Position numbers and translations under genes: made by a program
Shown: positions 25,165 through 33,363 of the stretch, in pieces
Layout: the number at the start of each line of letters is the position of its first letter
How positions within the stretch are numbered: the first letter of the stretch is position 1
Notes under the pieces: generated by a model
Databases searched by the model: none
Seen by the model: the letters and a program-made list of their open reading frames with translations, nothing else
What the model was told of the DNA's origin: nothing
DNA from: Candidatus Hinthialibacter antarcticus
GTDB lineage: Bacteria > Hinthialibacterota > Hinthialibacteria > Hinthialibacterales > Hinthialibacteraceae
Assembly: GCA_030765645.1 (NCBI GenBank)
Contig: JAVCCE010000063.1
Coordinates: 62,001-126,000, forward strand
Length of the DNA stretch: 64,000 nucleotides
Direction of reading: 5' to 3'

Positions 25165-25271
25165 CTACGGGCGCGCTTTACGCACATATTTTTGACAAAC
25201 GCTCTAATTGTTTCAATTGGCGGTGAATGAATCACTGCCTTTTTATAAAAACGAATGAGAAGGTGATTTGG

Positions 25272-26678
25272 ATGAAGATAGATGCCAAGAAAATACAAAG
25301 AGAAGATTCAAATCTGACATCGTTCAATATCAGCCGACGCCGTTTGCTTCAAACTGGTGCGGCGAGTTTGGCTATGTCGGCGTTGAATGCAGAGGTATTC
25401 GCAGCCGCAGCGAATACGCCAAAGCGGGTTGGGCTGATCGGGGCCGGGTGGTATGGACAAAGCGACCTGTGGCGCCTCATGCAAGTCACGCCTGCCGAAG
25501 TTATATCCATTTGCGATCCCGATACACGCATGTTAGCGGGAGCGCTCGAAATTCATGGGCAACGGCGGCCGGATGCAAAAACGCCGCGCACCTACAACGA
25601 CTACCGCGAAATGCTGAAAGAAAACGAACTCGATATCGTTCTGATCGGTTCGCCAGACCATTGGCATGCGCTGCAGATGATTGATTCGGTCAAAGCCGGG
25701 GCGGACGTCTATGTGCAAAAACCCATCAGCGTTGATGTGAGTGAAGGCGAAGCAATGGTCGCCGCCGCCCGGAAATACAACCGGGTCGTACAAGTCGGTA
25801 CGCAGCGAAAAAGCACGCCGCACCTTATTGATGTGAAAAAACAAGTGATTGATGCTGGCCTGCTTGGTACGATTGGGCATGTCGAGATGTGCTGTTATTA
25901 CCACATGCGCGCGAATGACAACCCGCCGCTTGAGCCTGTGCCTGATTTTCTTGATTACGAGATGTGGACCGGCCCGGCGCCGTTGCGGCCCTATGACGGT
26001 TTGCCCCATCGCCGCTGGTGGCGCACGTTTTCGGAATACGGCAACGGCATTGTAGGCGACATGTGCGTACACATGCTTGACACGGCGCGTTGGATGCTTG
26101 ACCTGGGCTGGCCGAACCGGATCACGTCAACAGGCGGAATTCTGGTGCAGAAAGACGGCAAGTCGAATATTTCGGATACGCAGACCGCTACGTTTGAATA
26201 TGATAAATTCAACGCAGTCTGGCAACATCGCACCTGGGGCAGCTCGCCCGATCCTGATTATCCCTGGGCTGTTTTCATATACGGCGATAAAGGAACGCTG
26301 AAAGCCAGCACCATGCGCGCCGATTTCATCCCGAATGGAAGAAACGCCAAGCCCATTCATTTTGAATGTTTATATGAACGTGAAAAATATCCCGAAGATG
26401 TGAAAGAAAAAGATATCGAATTAAATGCGGCGCCGGCAACGAGGCTGCACATGCTCGATTTTCTCGCCGCGATTGAAAACCGCAGCCGACCTGTCGCCGA
26501 CATCGAAGCGGGCCACATATCAACCGCGAGTTGCATCATGGCGAACCTCTCAATGGAATTAGGGGGAAGGCCGTTTGTCTATGACCCCAAAAAGAAGATC
26601 GTTGTCGGCGATGATGAAGCCACGCGGTTATTGAATCGACCATACCGTTCTCCCTGGCAGCACCCGGGCGTTGCCTAA
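25272..26678 (+). CDS. Gfo/Idh/MocA-family oxidoreductase, Tat-exported (paralog 3, QKP variant)
   Basis: It is 468 residues from the ATG preceded by AAGGTG; the upstream ATG at 25227 adds a non-signal extension. The leader ISRRRLLQTGAASLAMSAL is a twin-arginine signal. The Rossmann motif is LIGAGWYGQSD. Where the family normally has EKP, this protein has DVYVQKPISVDV, so Gln replaces the acidic residue next to the catalytic Lys. It continues VQVGTQRKSTPHL and RRWWRTFSEYGNGIVGDMCVH, characteristic of a distinct subfamily common in sulfatase-rich bacteria. Substrate unknown. A stem at 26701 probably ends transcription. Confidence 0.9.
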   Translation: MKIDAKKIQREDSNLTSFNISRRRLLQTGAASLAMSALNAEVFAAAANTPKRVGLIGAGWYGQSDLWRLMQVTPAEVISICDPDTRMLAGALEIHGQRRPDAKTPRTYNDYREMLKENELDIVLIGSPDHWHALQMIDSVKAGADVYVQKPISVDVSEGEAMVAAARKYNRVVQVGTQRKSTPHLIDVKKQVIDAGLLGTIGHVEMCCYYHMRANDNPPLEPVPDFLDYEMWTGPAPLRPYDGLPHRRWWRTFSEYGNGIVGDMCVHMLDTARWMLDLGWPNRITSTGGILVQKDGKSNISDTQTATFEYDKFNAVWQHRTWGSSPDPDYPWAVFIYGDKGTLKASTMRADFIPNGRNAKPIHFECLYEREKYPEDVKEKDIELNAAPATRLHMLDFLAAIENRSRPVADIEAGHISTASCIMANLSMELGGRPFVYDPKKKIVVGDDEATRLLNRPYRSPWQHPGVA

Positions 26679-26700
26679 TTAACGGCTCTTGATTGCATGT

Positions 26701-26740
26701 CACCGCATCGTATCTGTTCAAGGTACGATGCGGTGTTGAT
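26701..26740 (+). terminator. Hairpin after oxidoreductase paralog 3
   Basis: CACCGCATCGTA and TACGATGCGGTG form a perfect 12-bp stem with an 11-nt loop, followed by TTGATTGTT. The T-tract is interrupted, so termination efficiency is uncertain. Confidence 0.65.
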
Positions 26741-26867
26741 TGTTAGAGACGATACTATTGGTAGACGGCGGCGTAATTTTTCTGTAAAATAGCTATTGGT
26801 CTATCTTTGAATTTCTTTGCTATCTCATACCACTCATACCTTGAAAAATACAACGAAGGAGCTATTC

Positions 26868-28940
26868 ATGCGCCAATTTTCTGTTTTACTTTTCATTTTT
26901 CTACTGAATATTCCAACGTACGCAGGCCCGGTTTATGACCTGGTTGTTTATGGAGGTACTTCATCAGGCGTAATTGCAGCCGTGCAGGCAAAGCGCATGG
27001 GAGCAAGCGCGATCATCGTTTGCCCTGACATTCATCTGGGCGGCCTTACCAGCAGCGGCTTGGGCTGGACTGACAGCGGCGACAAATCCGCCATCGGCGG
27101 GCTGGGTCGCGATTTTTATCACCGCGTATGGCAATACTACCAGGAGCCGGATGCCTGGAAATGGCAATCCCGCGATGAATACGGCAACAAAGGCCAAGGT
27201 ACGCCCGCCATCGACGGCGATGCGCGCACCATGTGGATTTTTGAACCGCACGTCGCCGAGCAAGTATATGAAGACTACGTCAAAGAGTATGAAATCCCCG
27301 TCATTCGCGACGAATGGTTGAACCGCGAACCGGGCATGGGCGTGAAGGCGGAAAACGGTCGCATCCAATCCATCACCATGCTTTCCGGCGCGGTTTATGA
27401 AGGGCGCATGTTTATTGACGCAACCTACGAAGGCGACTTAATGGCCGCCGCTGGCGTTGATTATCATGTGGGGCGTGAGTCGCGCCGCGTCTATGGCGAA
27501 ACCTGGAACGGCGTCCAGGTCGGCATCCTTCATCACAGTCATTGGTTTAACAAAGACCTCGATCCTTATGTGACCCCCGGCGATCCGACCAGCGGATTGC
27601 TGCCGCGTATCAGCGCCGCTTCGCCCGGTAAACGGGGAGAAGGCGATAAGCGCATCCAAGCCTACTGCTACCGGATGTGCCTCACCGATGTTGATGAAAA
27701 CCGTATCCCGTTTCCCAAGCCAGAAGGGTACGATCCATTTCAATACGAACTGCTTCTGCGTAATTTTCAAGCAGGGTGGAACAGCGTCTTCGGGAAATTT
27801 GACCCGATCCCCAATCATAAAACGGACACCAATAATCATGGCCCATTTAGTACAGACAACATTGGCTACAACTATGAGTATCCCGAAGGGTCGTATGAGG
27901 TGCGCCGCGAAATATTAAAAGAGCATCAAACTTATCAAAAAGGGCTCATGTACTTCATCGCCAATGACCCCCGCGTACCAGACGGCTTACGCCAGCGCAT
28001 GGCGCAATGGGGATTGCCCAAAGATGAGTTTCTTGACAACGGCGGTTGGCCTCATCAAATCTATGTTCGCGAAGCCCGCCGCATGATCGGCGAGTATGTA
28101 ATGACCGAGCAAGATTGTCTGGATGAACGAGTCACGCCTGGTTCCGTCGGCATGGGTTCCTACACCATGGATTCACACAACGTGCAACGCTATGTGAAGC
28201 CTGACGGCTTTGTGCAGAATGAAGGCGACATTGGCGTTCATCCGCCTCGCCCCTATGAAATTGCTTATGGCTCGCTGGTTCCCAAAAAAGAACAATGCGA
28301 GAACTTGTTGGTGCCAGTTTGCCTTTCATCCAGCCATATCGCATTCGGCTCAATTCGTATGGAGCCGGTATTCATGATACTCGGCCAGTCAGCGGCGACG
28401 GCTGCCATGATGTCGCTCGAAAGCGGTATCGCAGTGCAAGACTTGCCTTACGAACGTCTTCGCCAGCGCATGTTGAGCGATGGGCAGGTATTAGAATTAC
28501 ATGACCCATCCATGGTCCGCTCCAGTGAACTTCATGGCACGGTGGTTGACGATAAACAAGCCGACCGCAAAGGTAATTGGTCGATGAGTTCAAGCATCAA
28601 GCCGTATGTCGACGCGGGTTACTTGCATGACAGTAATGAAGACAAAGGGGAAAAGTCGGTTTCTTTTTCAACAAAATTAAATGACGGCGATTATGAAGTT
28701 CGCGTTTCCTATACACCGAATGCGAACCGCGCCAGCAATGTTCCGGTTGTGGTTACTCATGCCGAAGGTTCATCTCAGAAAGTCGTCAATCAAAAAAAGA
28801 CGCCTGAGCATGATGATCTATTCACTTCGTTGGGCGTATTTCCATTTAATTCGCAAAAACCCGCAATCGTTGAAATCCAAACCAAGGGGACTAATGGACA
28901 CGTCATTGCTGACGCTGTGCAGTGGCTCCCCCAAAATTGA
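26868..28940 (+). CDS. Secreted FAD-dependent oxidoreductase with golvesin-like C-terminal domain
   Basis: It is 690 residues from the ATG 7 nt after GAAGGAG. The signal peptide MRQFSVLLFIFLLNIPTYA is followed at once by the FAD-binding dinucleotide fold YDLVVYGGTSSGVIAAVQAK, placing it in the FAD_oxidored (PF12831-type) group. LGGLTSSGLGWTD and IDATYEGDLMAAAGVDY are further family markers. The final ~110 residues (YVDAGYLHDSNED...DYEVRVSYTPNANRASN...VIADAVQWLP) match golvesin-type carbohydrate-binding modules. This family is frequent next to sulfatases and Gfo/Idh/MocA genes, and oxidation of a sugar moiety is plausible. Only 16 bp separate it from the second pseudopilin gene. Confidence 0.87.
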   Translation: MRQFSVLLFIFLLNIPTYAGPVYDLVVYGGTSSGVIAAVQAKRMGASAIIVCPDIHLGGLTSSGLGWTDSGDKSAIGGLGRDFYHRVWQYYQEPDAWKWQSRDEYGNKGQGTPAIDGDARTMWIFEPHVAEQVYEDYVKEYEIPVIRDEWLNREPGMGVKAENGRIQSITMLSGAVYEGRMFIDATYEGDLMAAAGVDYHVGRESRRVYGETWNGVQVGILHHSHWFNKDLDPYVTPGDPTSGLLPRISAASPGKRGEGDKRIQAYCYRMCLTDVDENRIPFPKPEGYDPFQYELLLRNFQAGWNSVFGKFDPIPNHKTDTNNHGPFSTDNIGYNYEYPEGSYEVRREILKEHQTYQKGLMYFIANDPRVPDGLRQRMAQWGLPKDEFLDNGGWPHQIYVREARRMIGEYVMTEQDCLDERVTPGSVGMGSYTMDSHNVQRYVKPDGFVQNEGDIGVHPPRPYEIAYGSLVPKKEQCENLLVPVCLSSSHIAFGSIRMEPVFMILGQSAATAAMMSLESGIAVQDLPYERLRQRMLSDGQVLELHDPSMVRSSELHGTVVDDKQADRKGNWSMSSSIKPYVDAGYLHDSNEDKGEKSVSFSTKLNDGDYEVRVSYTPNANRASNVPVVVTHAEGSSQKVVNQKKTPEHDDLFTSLGVFPFNSQKPAIVEIQTKGTNGHVIADAVQWLPQN

Positions 28941-28956
28941 TAGAAAGGCTTTTGAG

Positions 28957-29538
28957 ATGAAAAAGCATGTTGCAAACGGATTTACCTTGATTGAACTACT
29001 CATCGTCGTCGCCATCATTGGCATTTTAGCGGCGATTGCGGTTCCCAATTTTTTGAATGCGCAAATTCGGGCCAAGATTGCGGGCGTTCAAGCGGACATG
29101 AGAAATTTAGGCACGGCCATCGAAAGCTATCGGCTTGATTATAACAACGCGCCCCGCACTTGCGTTGAAGGGTTCAAAGACGGGCAATGCCAGGGCGGCC
29201 AGTTGACGCGCGCGCAACGGTTGGCCCAGTTGACCACGCCCATCTCATACATGTCGTCGGTTCCCGAAGATAAATTTAATACAGCAGTGCTTGAAGACGT
29301 CAGTACAGAATACATCAATACTTATCCCTATTGGGAACCTGGCTTCGCAGACACGTATCGCAATGAAAACGCCTTGGGGCGCCATTTTCCTGACCAACGG
29401 CATCCCAATAAACAGTGGGCGTTGATGAGTTACGGTCCCGACGGCGATTTTGAAGCCGCAGGCGGCGGCGACCTTGCGCCGTTTGAGGTGTCCAATGGCG
29501 TTTCATCCAATGGAGACATCATGCGGTTTGGCTTATAA
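28957..29538 (+). CDS. Type II secretion/type IV pilus-like pseudopilin (2)
   Basis: It is 193 residues from MKKHVANGFTLIELLIVVAI; the ORF extends far upstream but overlaps the FAD gene, and AAAGG precedes this ATG. Prepilin peptidase would cut after Gly in NG-FTLIE. The hydrophobic N-terminal helix and AVPNFLNAQIRAKI stretch are nearly the same as in the pseudopilin at 15273. The C-terminal pattern MSYGPDGDFE...NGVSSNGDIMRFGL is also shared. The middle of the protein differs strongly between the two. It is followed 63 bp later by another secreted protein with the W-S-L-Y end, the same arrangement as at 15273-17904. Confidence 0.9.
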   Translation: MKKHVANGFTLIELLIVVAIIGILAAIAVPNFLNAQIRAKIAGVQADMRNLGTAIESYRLDYNNAPRTCVEGFKDGQCQGGQLTRAQRLAQLTTPISYMSSVPEDKFNTAVLEDVSTEYINTYPYWEPGFADTYRNENALGRHFPDQRHPNKQWALMSYGPDGDFEAAGGGDLAPFEVSNGVSSNGDIMRFGL

Positions 29539-29601
29539 ATCAATAAATGATTCGTCACAGATACATTGACGAACGATTAAACCTAAAGGGAGGAATTGAA
29601 G

Positions 29602-30663
29602 ATGGCAAGAAATTTATGGATGGTATTTTTCATTGGATTGGTTGCAACGGGGTTCGCGTACGCGCAAATGGAGCAGCCTTTCACGCCGGGCAATCTGGTT
29701 TTAGTCGATGCGGCGGATGATATGTTGATCGAGGTCGCTCTGCCTGGTTCGCCGGACGCAACCGAAGCGCAAGTTGTGCAAGTCATTCGTTGGGAACTGG
29801 GCGACACCAGCCGCCGTCGCCCCTTAGGCGTGACATTTGACCCAAATGGAACTTGCTATATTGGTCTGACCAGCGTTCCGACATCAGCGACCGAGGCGGT
29901 AGAGTTTCCTTCTGGCCGTGGTGAAATTCTGCGAATCTCATCAAACGGCGCCTTGGACTTTTTTATCTTAGACCCGGAAGTGACCAAAGGGACTTGGCTG
30001 AGTAGTTTCGCGCCGAATGAATTATTTTTGATGAGTAATGGTCCCAAACCTCCGTTTCCTTCGCACATGTTCCGTTATAGTTTTTCAGGGGGAGAAATCT
30101 CACAAATAACGCCATTCGACGTGACAGAAACGCCTCAAGGCAACGGCGACGGCGGCAGCGGAAAAGCGTTGATCTTGCCTGACGGCAGAATCTTGATTCC
30201 GAGTGAGACTGACTCGTGGATCAATATTTATAATGAATCAGGCGGCGCCGCAATTGATCAAATTCCGACGGAAAAAGCCTATCGCTCGCTGGCGTATCTC
30301 AAAGACTCTAATGAGATGTTGGCGATCCCGACCAGTAACAGTTCGGTTGACCGGATAGATATCGGCGGCAATATTCTTGGATCATTTGATTTTACCTTGG
30401 ACGGTCTCGGCGGCGTTTGGAACTTCACCTTAATTGATGATGGGTCTGAACGGTTTATCGCAACCAACCACAATGGACCGGCTGGTTCAAATAGCCAGAT
30501 ATTTATTTATGATTCATCTGAACTAGAAGACCTTCCGTTCCCGCAGATTTTACAAATTGTGGGCTTGGAAAACTTTGGCGACGCTGATGGCTTTGCGAAC
30601 CAATTGTTCGATCACGCCATTGTACCTGAACCATCAAATGTCAACATCTGGTCTTTGTATTAA
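29602..30663 (+). CDS. Secreted protein of unknown function, probable beta-propeller, W-S-L-Y end
   Basis: It is 353 residues from the ATG 8 nt after GGAGG. The signal peptide is MARNLWMVFFIGLVATGFAYA. Repeated short beta-rich segments (GVTFDPNGTCYIGL, GEILRISSNGALDFF, ALILPDGRILIPSE, VDRIDIGGNILGSFDF, SQIFIYDSSEL) suggest a six- or seven-bladed propeller of the NHL/SMP-30 kind, but no catalytic signature is recognisable. The end VPEPSNVNIWSLY contains the V-x-x-W-[SA]-[LM]-Y motif. VPEPS resembles the start of a PEP-CTERM tag, but the following membrane helix and Arg cluster are absent. Its pilin-like neighbour and shared tail suggest a common export route. Confidence 0.75.
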   Translation: MARNLWMVFFIGLVATGFAYAQMEQPFTPGNLVLVDAADDMLIEVALPGSPDATEAQVVQVIRWELGDTSRRRPLGVTFDPNGTCYIGLTSVPTSATEAVEFPSGRGEILRISSNGALDFFILDPEVTKGTWLSSFAPNELFLMSNGPKPPFPSHMFRYSFSGGEISQITPFDVTETPQGNGDGGSGKALILPDGRILIPSETDSWINIYNESGGAAIDQIPTEKAYRSLAYLKDSNEMLAIPTSNSSVDRIDIGGNILGSFDFTLDGLGGVWNFTLIDDGSERFIATNHNGPAGSNSQIFIYDSSELEDLPFPQILQIVGLENFGDADGFANQLFDHAIVPEPSNVNIWSLY

Positions 30664-30685
30664 TCATTGATCGTTCTTCAAAATT

Positions 30686-30718
30686 AAGGCTGCTTGGATA
30701 TTCCAGGCAGCCTTTTTT
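30686..30718 (+). terminator. Hairpin terminator after the propeller gene
   Basis: AAGGCTGCTTGG-atatt-CCAGGCAGCCTT forms a 12-bp stem (one G-T pair), followed by TTTT. It also lies just past the stop of the minus-strand oxidoreductase, so it may act both ways. Confidence 0.88.
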
Positions 30719-30761
30719 ATTATCACAGTTGAATCAATCCGCATCACATTGGGCGGCGCGT

Positions 30762-32093
30762 TTAATAACCCGCCAAATGGTGATAGGGGTCGCGTTCGTC
30801 GCGGTCCAGCCAGTCGTTTGCTTCTGAATCATTGACGAATAACTCCCGCGCAGGGTCCCATTCTAATGTGCGCTTCAAGTGTCCGCTGATGTTGCATAAA
30901 TGTGGAACGCTAATCGAGCGGTGTCCAATTTCCGCCGACGCGATAGGCGTTTCGCGGCTTTTAATGCAATCCAGCCAGTTTTGGAAATGGTCGTCGCTGA
31001 CCTGGACGCGCTCGTCGCTGTCTTTTAGCGGTTCTTCAAGAATCGACCCCGGGGTTGAAATGACTTCGCCGCGCGAGACGAAAATTTCACCCTTTTCGCC
31101 ATAAAAGGTCACGCCGTTTTTTCCTTTCCCGACCAACTGCGCCGAGATGCCGTTGGCGTATGTGTATGTAAAATCAAAATCGTACAACGTATTAAACGGT
31201 TGAGGATTGCGTTTGGCCTTGCCTTCAATTTTGACCGGGCCGGAACCGTCCATGCCAAGCCCCCATTGAATGATATCGCAATGATGAGCGCCCCAGTCCG
31301 TGACGTTGCCGCCTGAATAATCGAAGAACGAACGGAACTTCAAATGGCAGCGGCGTTCATTGTATGGAACTTTTGGCGCTGGCCCCAACCATGTTTGCCA
31401 ATCGAGTTGGGGCGGGGCGGGGCTATTAGGCGGCATGTCGCTTGCTTTTCCGCCGCCAATCGCGGCTTGGGCTTTGAGGATTTTGCCCAAGCGCCCATTG
31501 CGTACATAATCGACTGCGGTGCGGAAAGTGCCTGCCGACCGTTGTTGGCTGCCGGTTTGAAAGACGCGCCCCGTCTCTTTGGTTTTGCGGGCGATATGGC
31601 GCCCCTGGTTGATGGTGAGGCTTAAAGGTTTTTCGCCATATACGTCTAATCCTGCATCCATCGCGTCGATATAGATTTTTGCGTGCCAGTGGTCAGGGAC
31701 AGCGACCACAACCGCGTCGATATCGCCTCTGTCTAACACACGGCGGTAATCGTTATACGCTGCAACGGCGCCTTGGGGAGCCGGTTGTTGTTCAAGACGC
31801 CACCCATTGATAATTTGTGGCGCAGGCCGGTCAATGTCATACAAGTCATCAATGATCTGTTGCGCTCTCAACAAATGAACGCGGTCTACATCCGCTATGG
31901 CGGCGATGCGAATGCTGCCTTTCCGCAAATTTTCGCCAAGCAGCTGGTTGCCGCGTGAACCGATGCCGATCCAACCTAATACGATTTTATCGCTGGGAGC
32001 AGCGGCGAATATATGATTTGGAATCAACATTGGGGCTGCGCAAATTGCGCTCGTTTTAAGAAAGTTTCGGCGAGTTGATAATGATTTTGGCAT
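30762..32093 (-). CDS. Gfo/Idh/MocA-family oxidoreductase, Tat-exported (paralog 4)
   Basis: The 443-residue protein is preceded by GGAGGAAA at good spacing. The twin-arginine leader reads STRRNFLKTSAICAAPML. The Rossmann motif is IGIGSRGNQ. The catalytic motif is DVYGEKPLSLTI, followed by QTGSQQRSAGTF and SGGNVTDWGAHHCDIIQWGLGM. The WGAHH segment places it in the subfamily often found in planctomycete-like genomes. It is divergent from paralogs 1-3 in its C-terminal half, so a different substrate is likely. The next gene to its right is divergently transcribed. Confidence 0.9.
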   Translation of the reverse strand: MPKSLSTRRNFLKTSAICAAPMLIPNHIFAAAPSDKIVLGWIGIGSRGNQLLGENLRKGSIRIAAIADVDRVHLLRAQQIIDDLYDIDRPAPQIINGWRLEQQPAPQGAVAAYNDYRRVLDRGDIDAVVVAVPDHWHAKIYIDAMDAGLDVYGEKPLSLTINQGRHIARKTKETGRVFQTGSQQRSAGTFRTAVDYVRNGRLGKILKAQAAIGGGKASDMPPNSPAPPQLDWQTWLGPAPKVPYNERRCHLKFRSFFDYSGGNVTDWGAHHCDIIQWGLGMDGSGPVKIEGKAKRNPQPFNTLYDFDFTYTYANGISAQLVGKGKNGVTFYGEKGEIFVSRGEVISTPGSILEEPLKDSDERVQVSDDHFQNWLDCIKSRETPIASAEIGHRSISVPHLCNISGHLKRTLEWDPARELFVNDSEANDWLDRDERDPYHHLAGY

Positions 32094-32216
32094 GTTGTTT
32101 CCTCCGAATTAAATTACATCTGCCCTAAGCTTTAGCAGTCAAACTTTGATATTTCAGAGCATTAAAGATAGCAGAAATCAATTCAAACATAAATCGTTTC
32201 ATTTGTTGAATCGTGG

Positions 32217-32222
32217 TATAAT
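32217..32222 (+). promoter_or_regulatory. Extended -10 promoter element (TGGTATAAT)
   Basis: TATAAT, with TG one base upstream, lies 31 bp before the ATG at 32254. No convincing -35 box was found at 16-18 bp, as is usual for extended -10 promoters. Sequence match only. Confidence 0.45.
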
Positions 32223-32253
32223 CCTATTATGTCGGAAAATGGAGGTCGCCGCC

Positions 32254-32481
32254 ATGATGCTAGTCGGAAAAAAGCAGGCGATCGTCAATCAAGTCGCTCC
32301 TACCCCAATCCACGGACGCATGAACTACCGGGTGCATTACGTTTTAGACGATTTGCCCGGTGAGCCAATGGTCGCTCAGGTGGATAGCGAAGCGATTTAT
32401 GCTGATGCGCAGGCAGGCGATCAGGTGCTCATTACGTTTGACAGCGGCGTAGCGATTCACATCATCAAGCAGATGTTCTAA
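32254..32481 (+). CDS. Small protein of unknown function (75 aa)
   Basis: The ATG is chosen because GGAGG lies 8 nt upstream; the longer ORF from 32146 covers the promoter-like TATAAT. The protein (MMLVGKKQAIVNQV ... AIHIIKQMF) is soluble, with short beta-strand-like stretches (YRVHYVLDD, VAQVDSEAI, DQVLITFDSG) suggesting a small barrel. I do not recognise a family. It is followed by a 111-bp pyrimidine-rich gap and then the Dabb gene. Confidence 0.6.
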   Translation: MMLVGKKQAIVNQVAPTPIHGRMNYRVHYVLDDLPGEPMVAQVDSEAIYADAQAGDQVLITFDSGVAIHIIKQMF

Positions 32482-32592
32482 TTTGCGTCAGATTGCTGAA
32501 TTTTGTTTTCCTGATTTTCAACACTCTCTTTCCGTATATTTTTTCTCAATTTTTGTCTTTAATATTCGTCTATCTCTGTTTTGGAGGACGGT

Positions 32593-32898
32593 ATGTCTGG
32601 TTTTGTTCACATGGTGTTTTTCTGGTTAAAGCCGGAAGCGACGGAAGAAGATAAGAAGTCGATGATTAACGATTGTATGAAAGACCTGGCGGCGATTGAA
32701 AGCGTGAACCATCTTTGGGCGGGAAAGCCAGCCGGTACGCCGCGTGAAGTGGTTGATAATTCATACGACCTTGGATTGATCGTTGTTTATGATGACCAGG
32801 CGGGGCATGACGCCTACCAGGATGATCCGCGCCATGTTGCGTTCGTTCAAAAATACAAACCATTGTTTGAAAAAATCCAAGTTTTCGATACAGTGTAG
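32593..32898 (+). CDS. Dabb-family protein (dimeric alpha-beta barrel)
   Basis: It is 101 residues from the ATG after GGAGG; an in-frame TTG four codons upstream includes the ribosome site itself. The opening FVHMVFFWLKPEATEEDKK and the end HVAFVQKYKPLFEKIQVFD are typical of the stress-responsive A/B-barrel (Dabb) family, whose members form dimeric barrels and may bind small ligands or act as minor enzymes. The ligand is unknown. It is in the same direction as msrB, 51 bp downstream. Confidence 0.88.
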   Translation: MSGFVHMVFFWLKPEATEEDKKSMINDCMKDLAAIESVNHLWAGKPAGTPREVVDNSYDLGLIVVYDDQAGHDAYQDDPRHVAFVQKYKPLFEKIQVFDTV

Positions 32899-32949
32899 AT
32901 CGTCTCTCAATCGCCATTAATTGTAAAACGAATTTTCATGGGGAGGACA

Positions 32950-33363
32950 ATGGCTGTGAATTTTAAAATTCAGAAGACCGATGAAGAATGGATGGCGCAT
33001 TTGTCGCCGGAGCAGTTTCAAGTCGCGCGCAAGAAGGGGACTGAACCCGCGTTTACCGGCGAGTACCATGATTGCAAACAGGATGGCGTTTATCAGTGCG
33101 TCTGTTGCGGCAATCCATTATTTAATTCCACAACAAAATTTAATTCAGGCACGGGCTGGCCTAGTTTTTGGGCGCCAGCGACGAAAGAAAGCGTGAGCAC
33201 CGAATCTGACCATAGTTTGGCCCGCGAACGCACCGAAGTGTTATGCAGCCAATGCGGCGCCCATTTGGGCCATGTATTTGACGACGGCCCTGCGCCGACC
33301 AACCAACGCTTCTGCATCAATTCTGCATCGTTGAAATTAGAGGAACCCGACGCCGAAAAATAA
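32950..33363 (+). CDS. msrB: Peptide-methionine (R)-S-oxide reductase
   Basis: The 137-residue enzyme reduces the R-epimer of methionine sulfoxide in proteins, using thioredoxin. The zinc site is two CxxC pairs (Cys50/53 in CVCCG; Cys99/102 in CSQCG). The catalytic Cys122 is in RFCINSASL, and GTGWPSFW is the family signature. There is no signal peptide, so it is cytosolic. GGGGAGG lies only 3-4 nt before the chosen ATG; the GTG two codons later has better spacing and could be the true start. Its stop abuts the stop of the convergent TPR gene with no gap. Confidence 0.93.
   Translation: MAVNFKIQKTDEEWMAHLSPEQFQVARKKGTEPAFTGEYHDCKQDGVYQCVCCGNPLFNSTTKFNSGTGWPSFWAPATKESVSTESDHSLARERTEVLCSQCGAHLGHVFDDGPAPTNQRFCINSASLKLEEPDAEK

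Noticed and set aside
30622-30663. PEP-CTERM anchor at the end of the propeller protein (VPEPS)
   Set aside because: No transmembrane helix or Arg-rich end follows VPEPS; the protein stops 11 residues later with W-S-L-Y.
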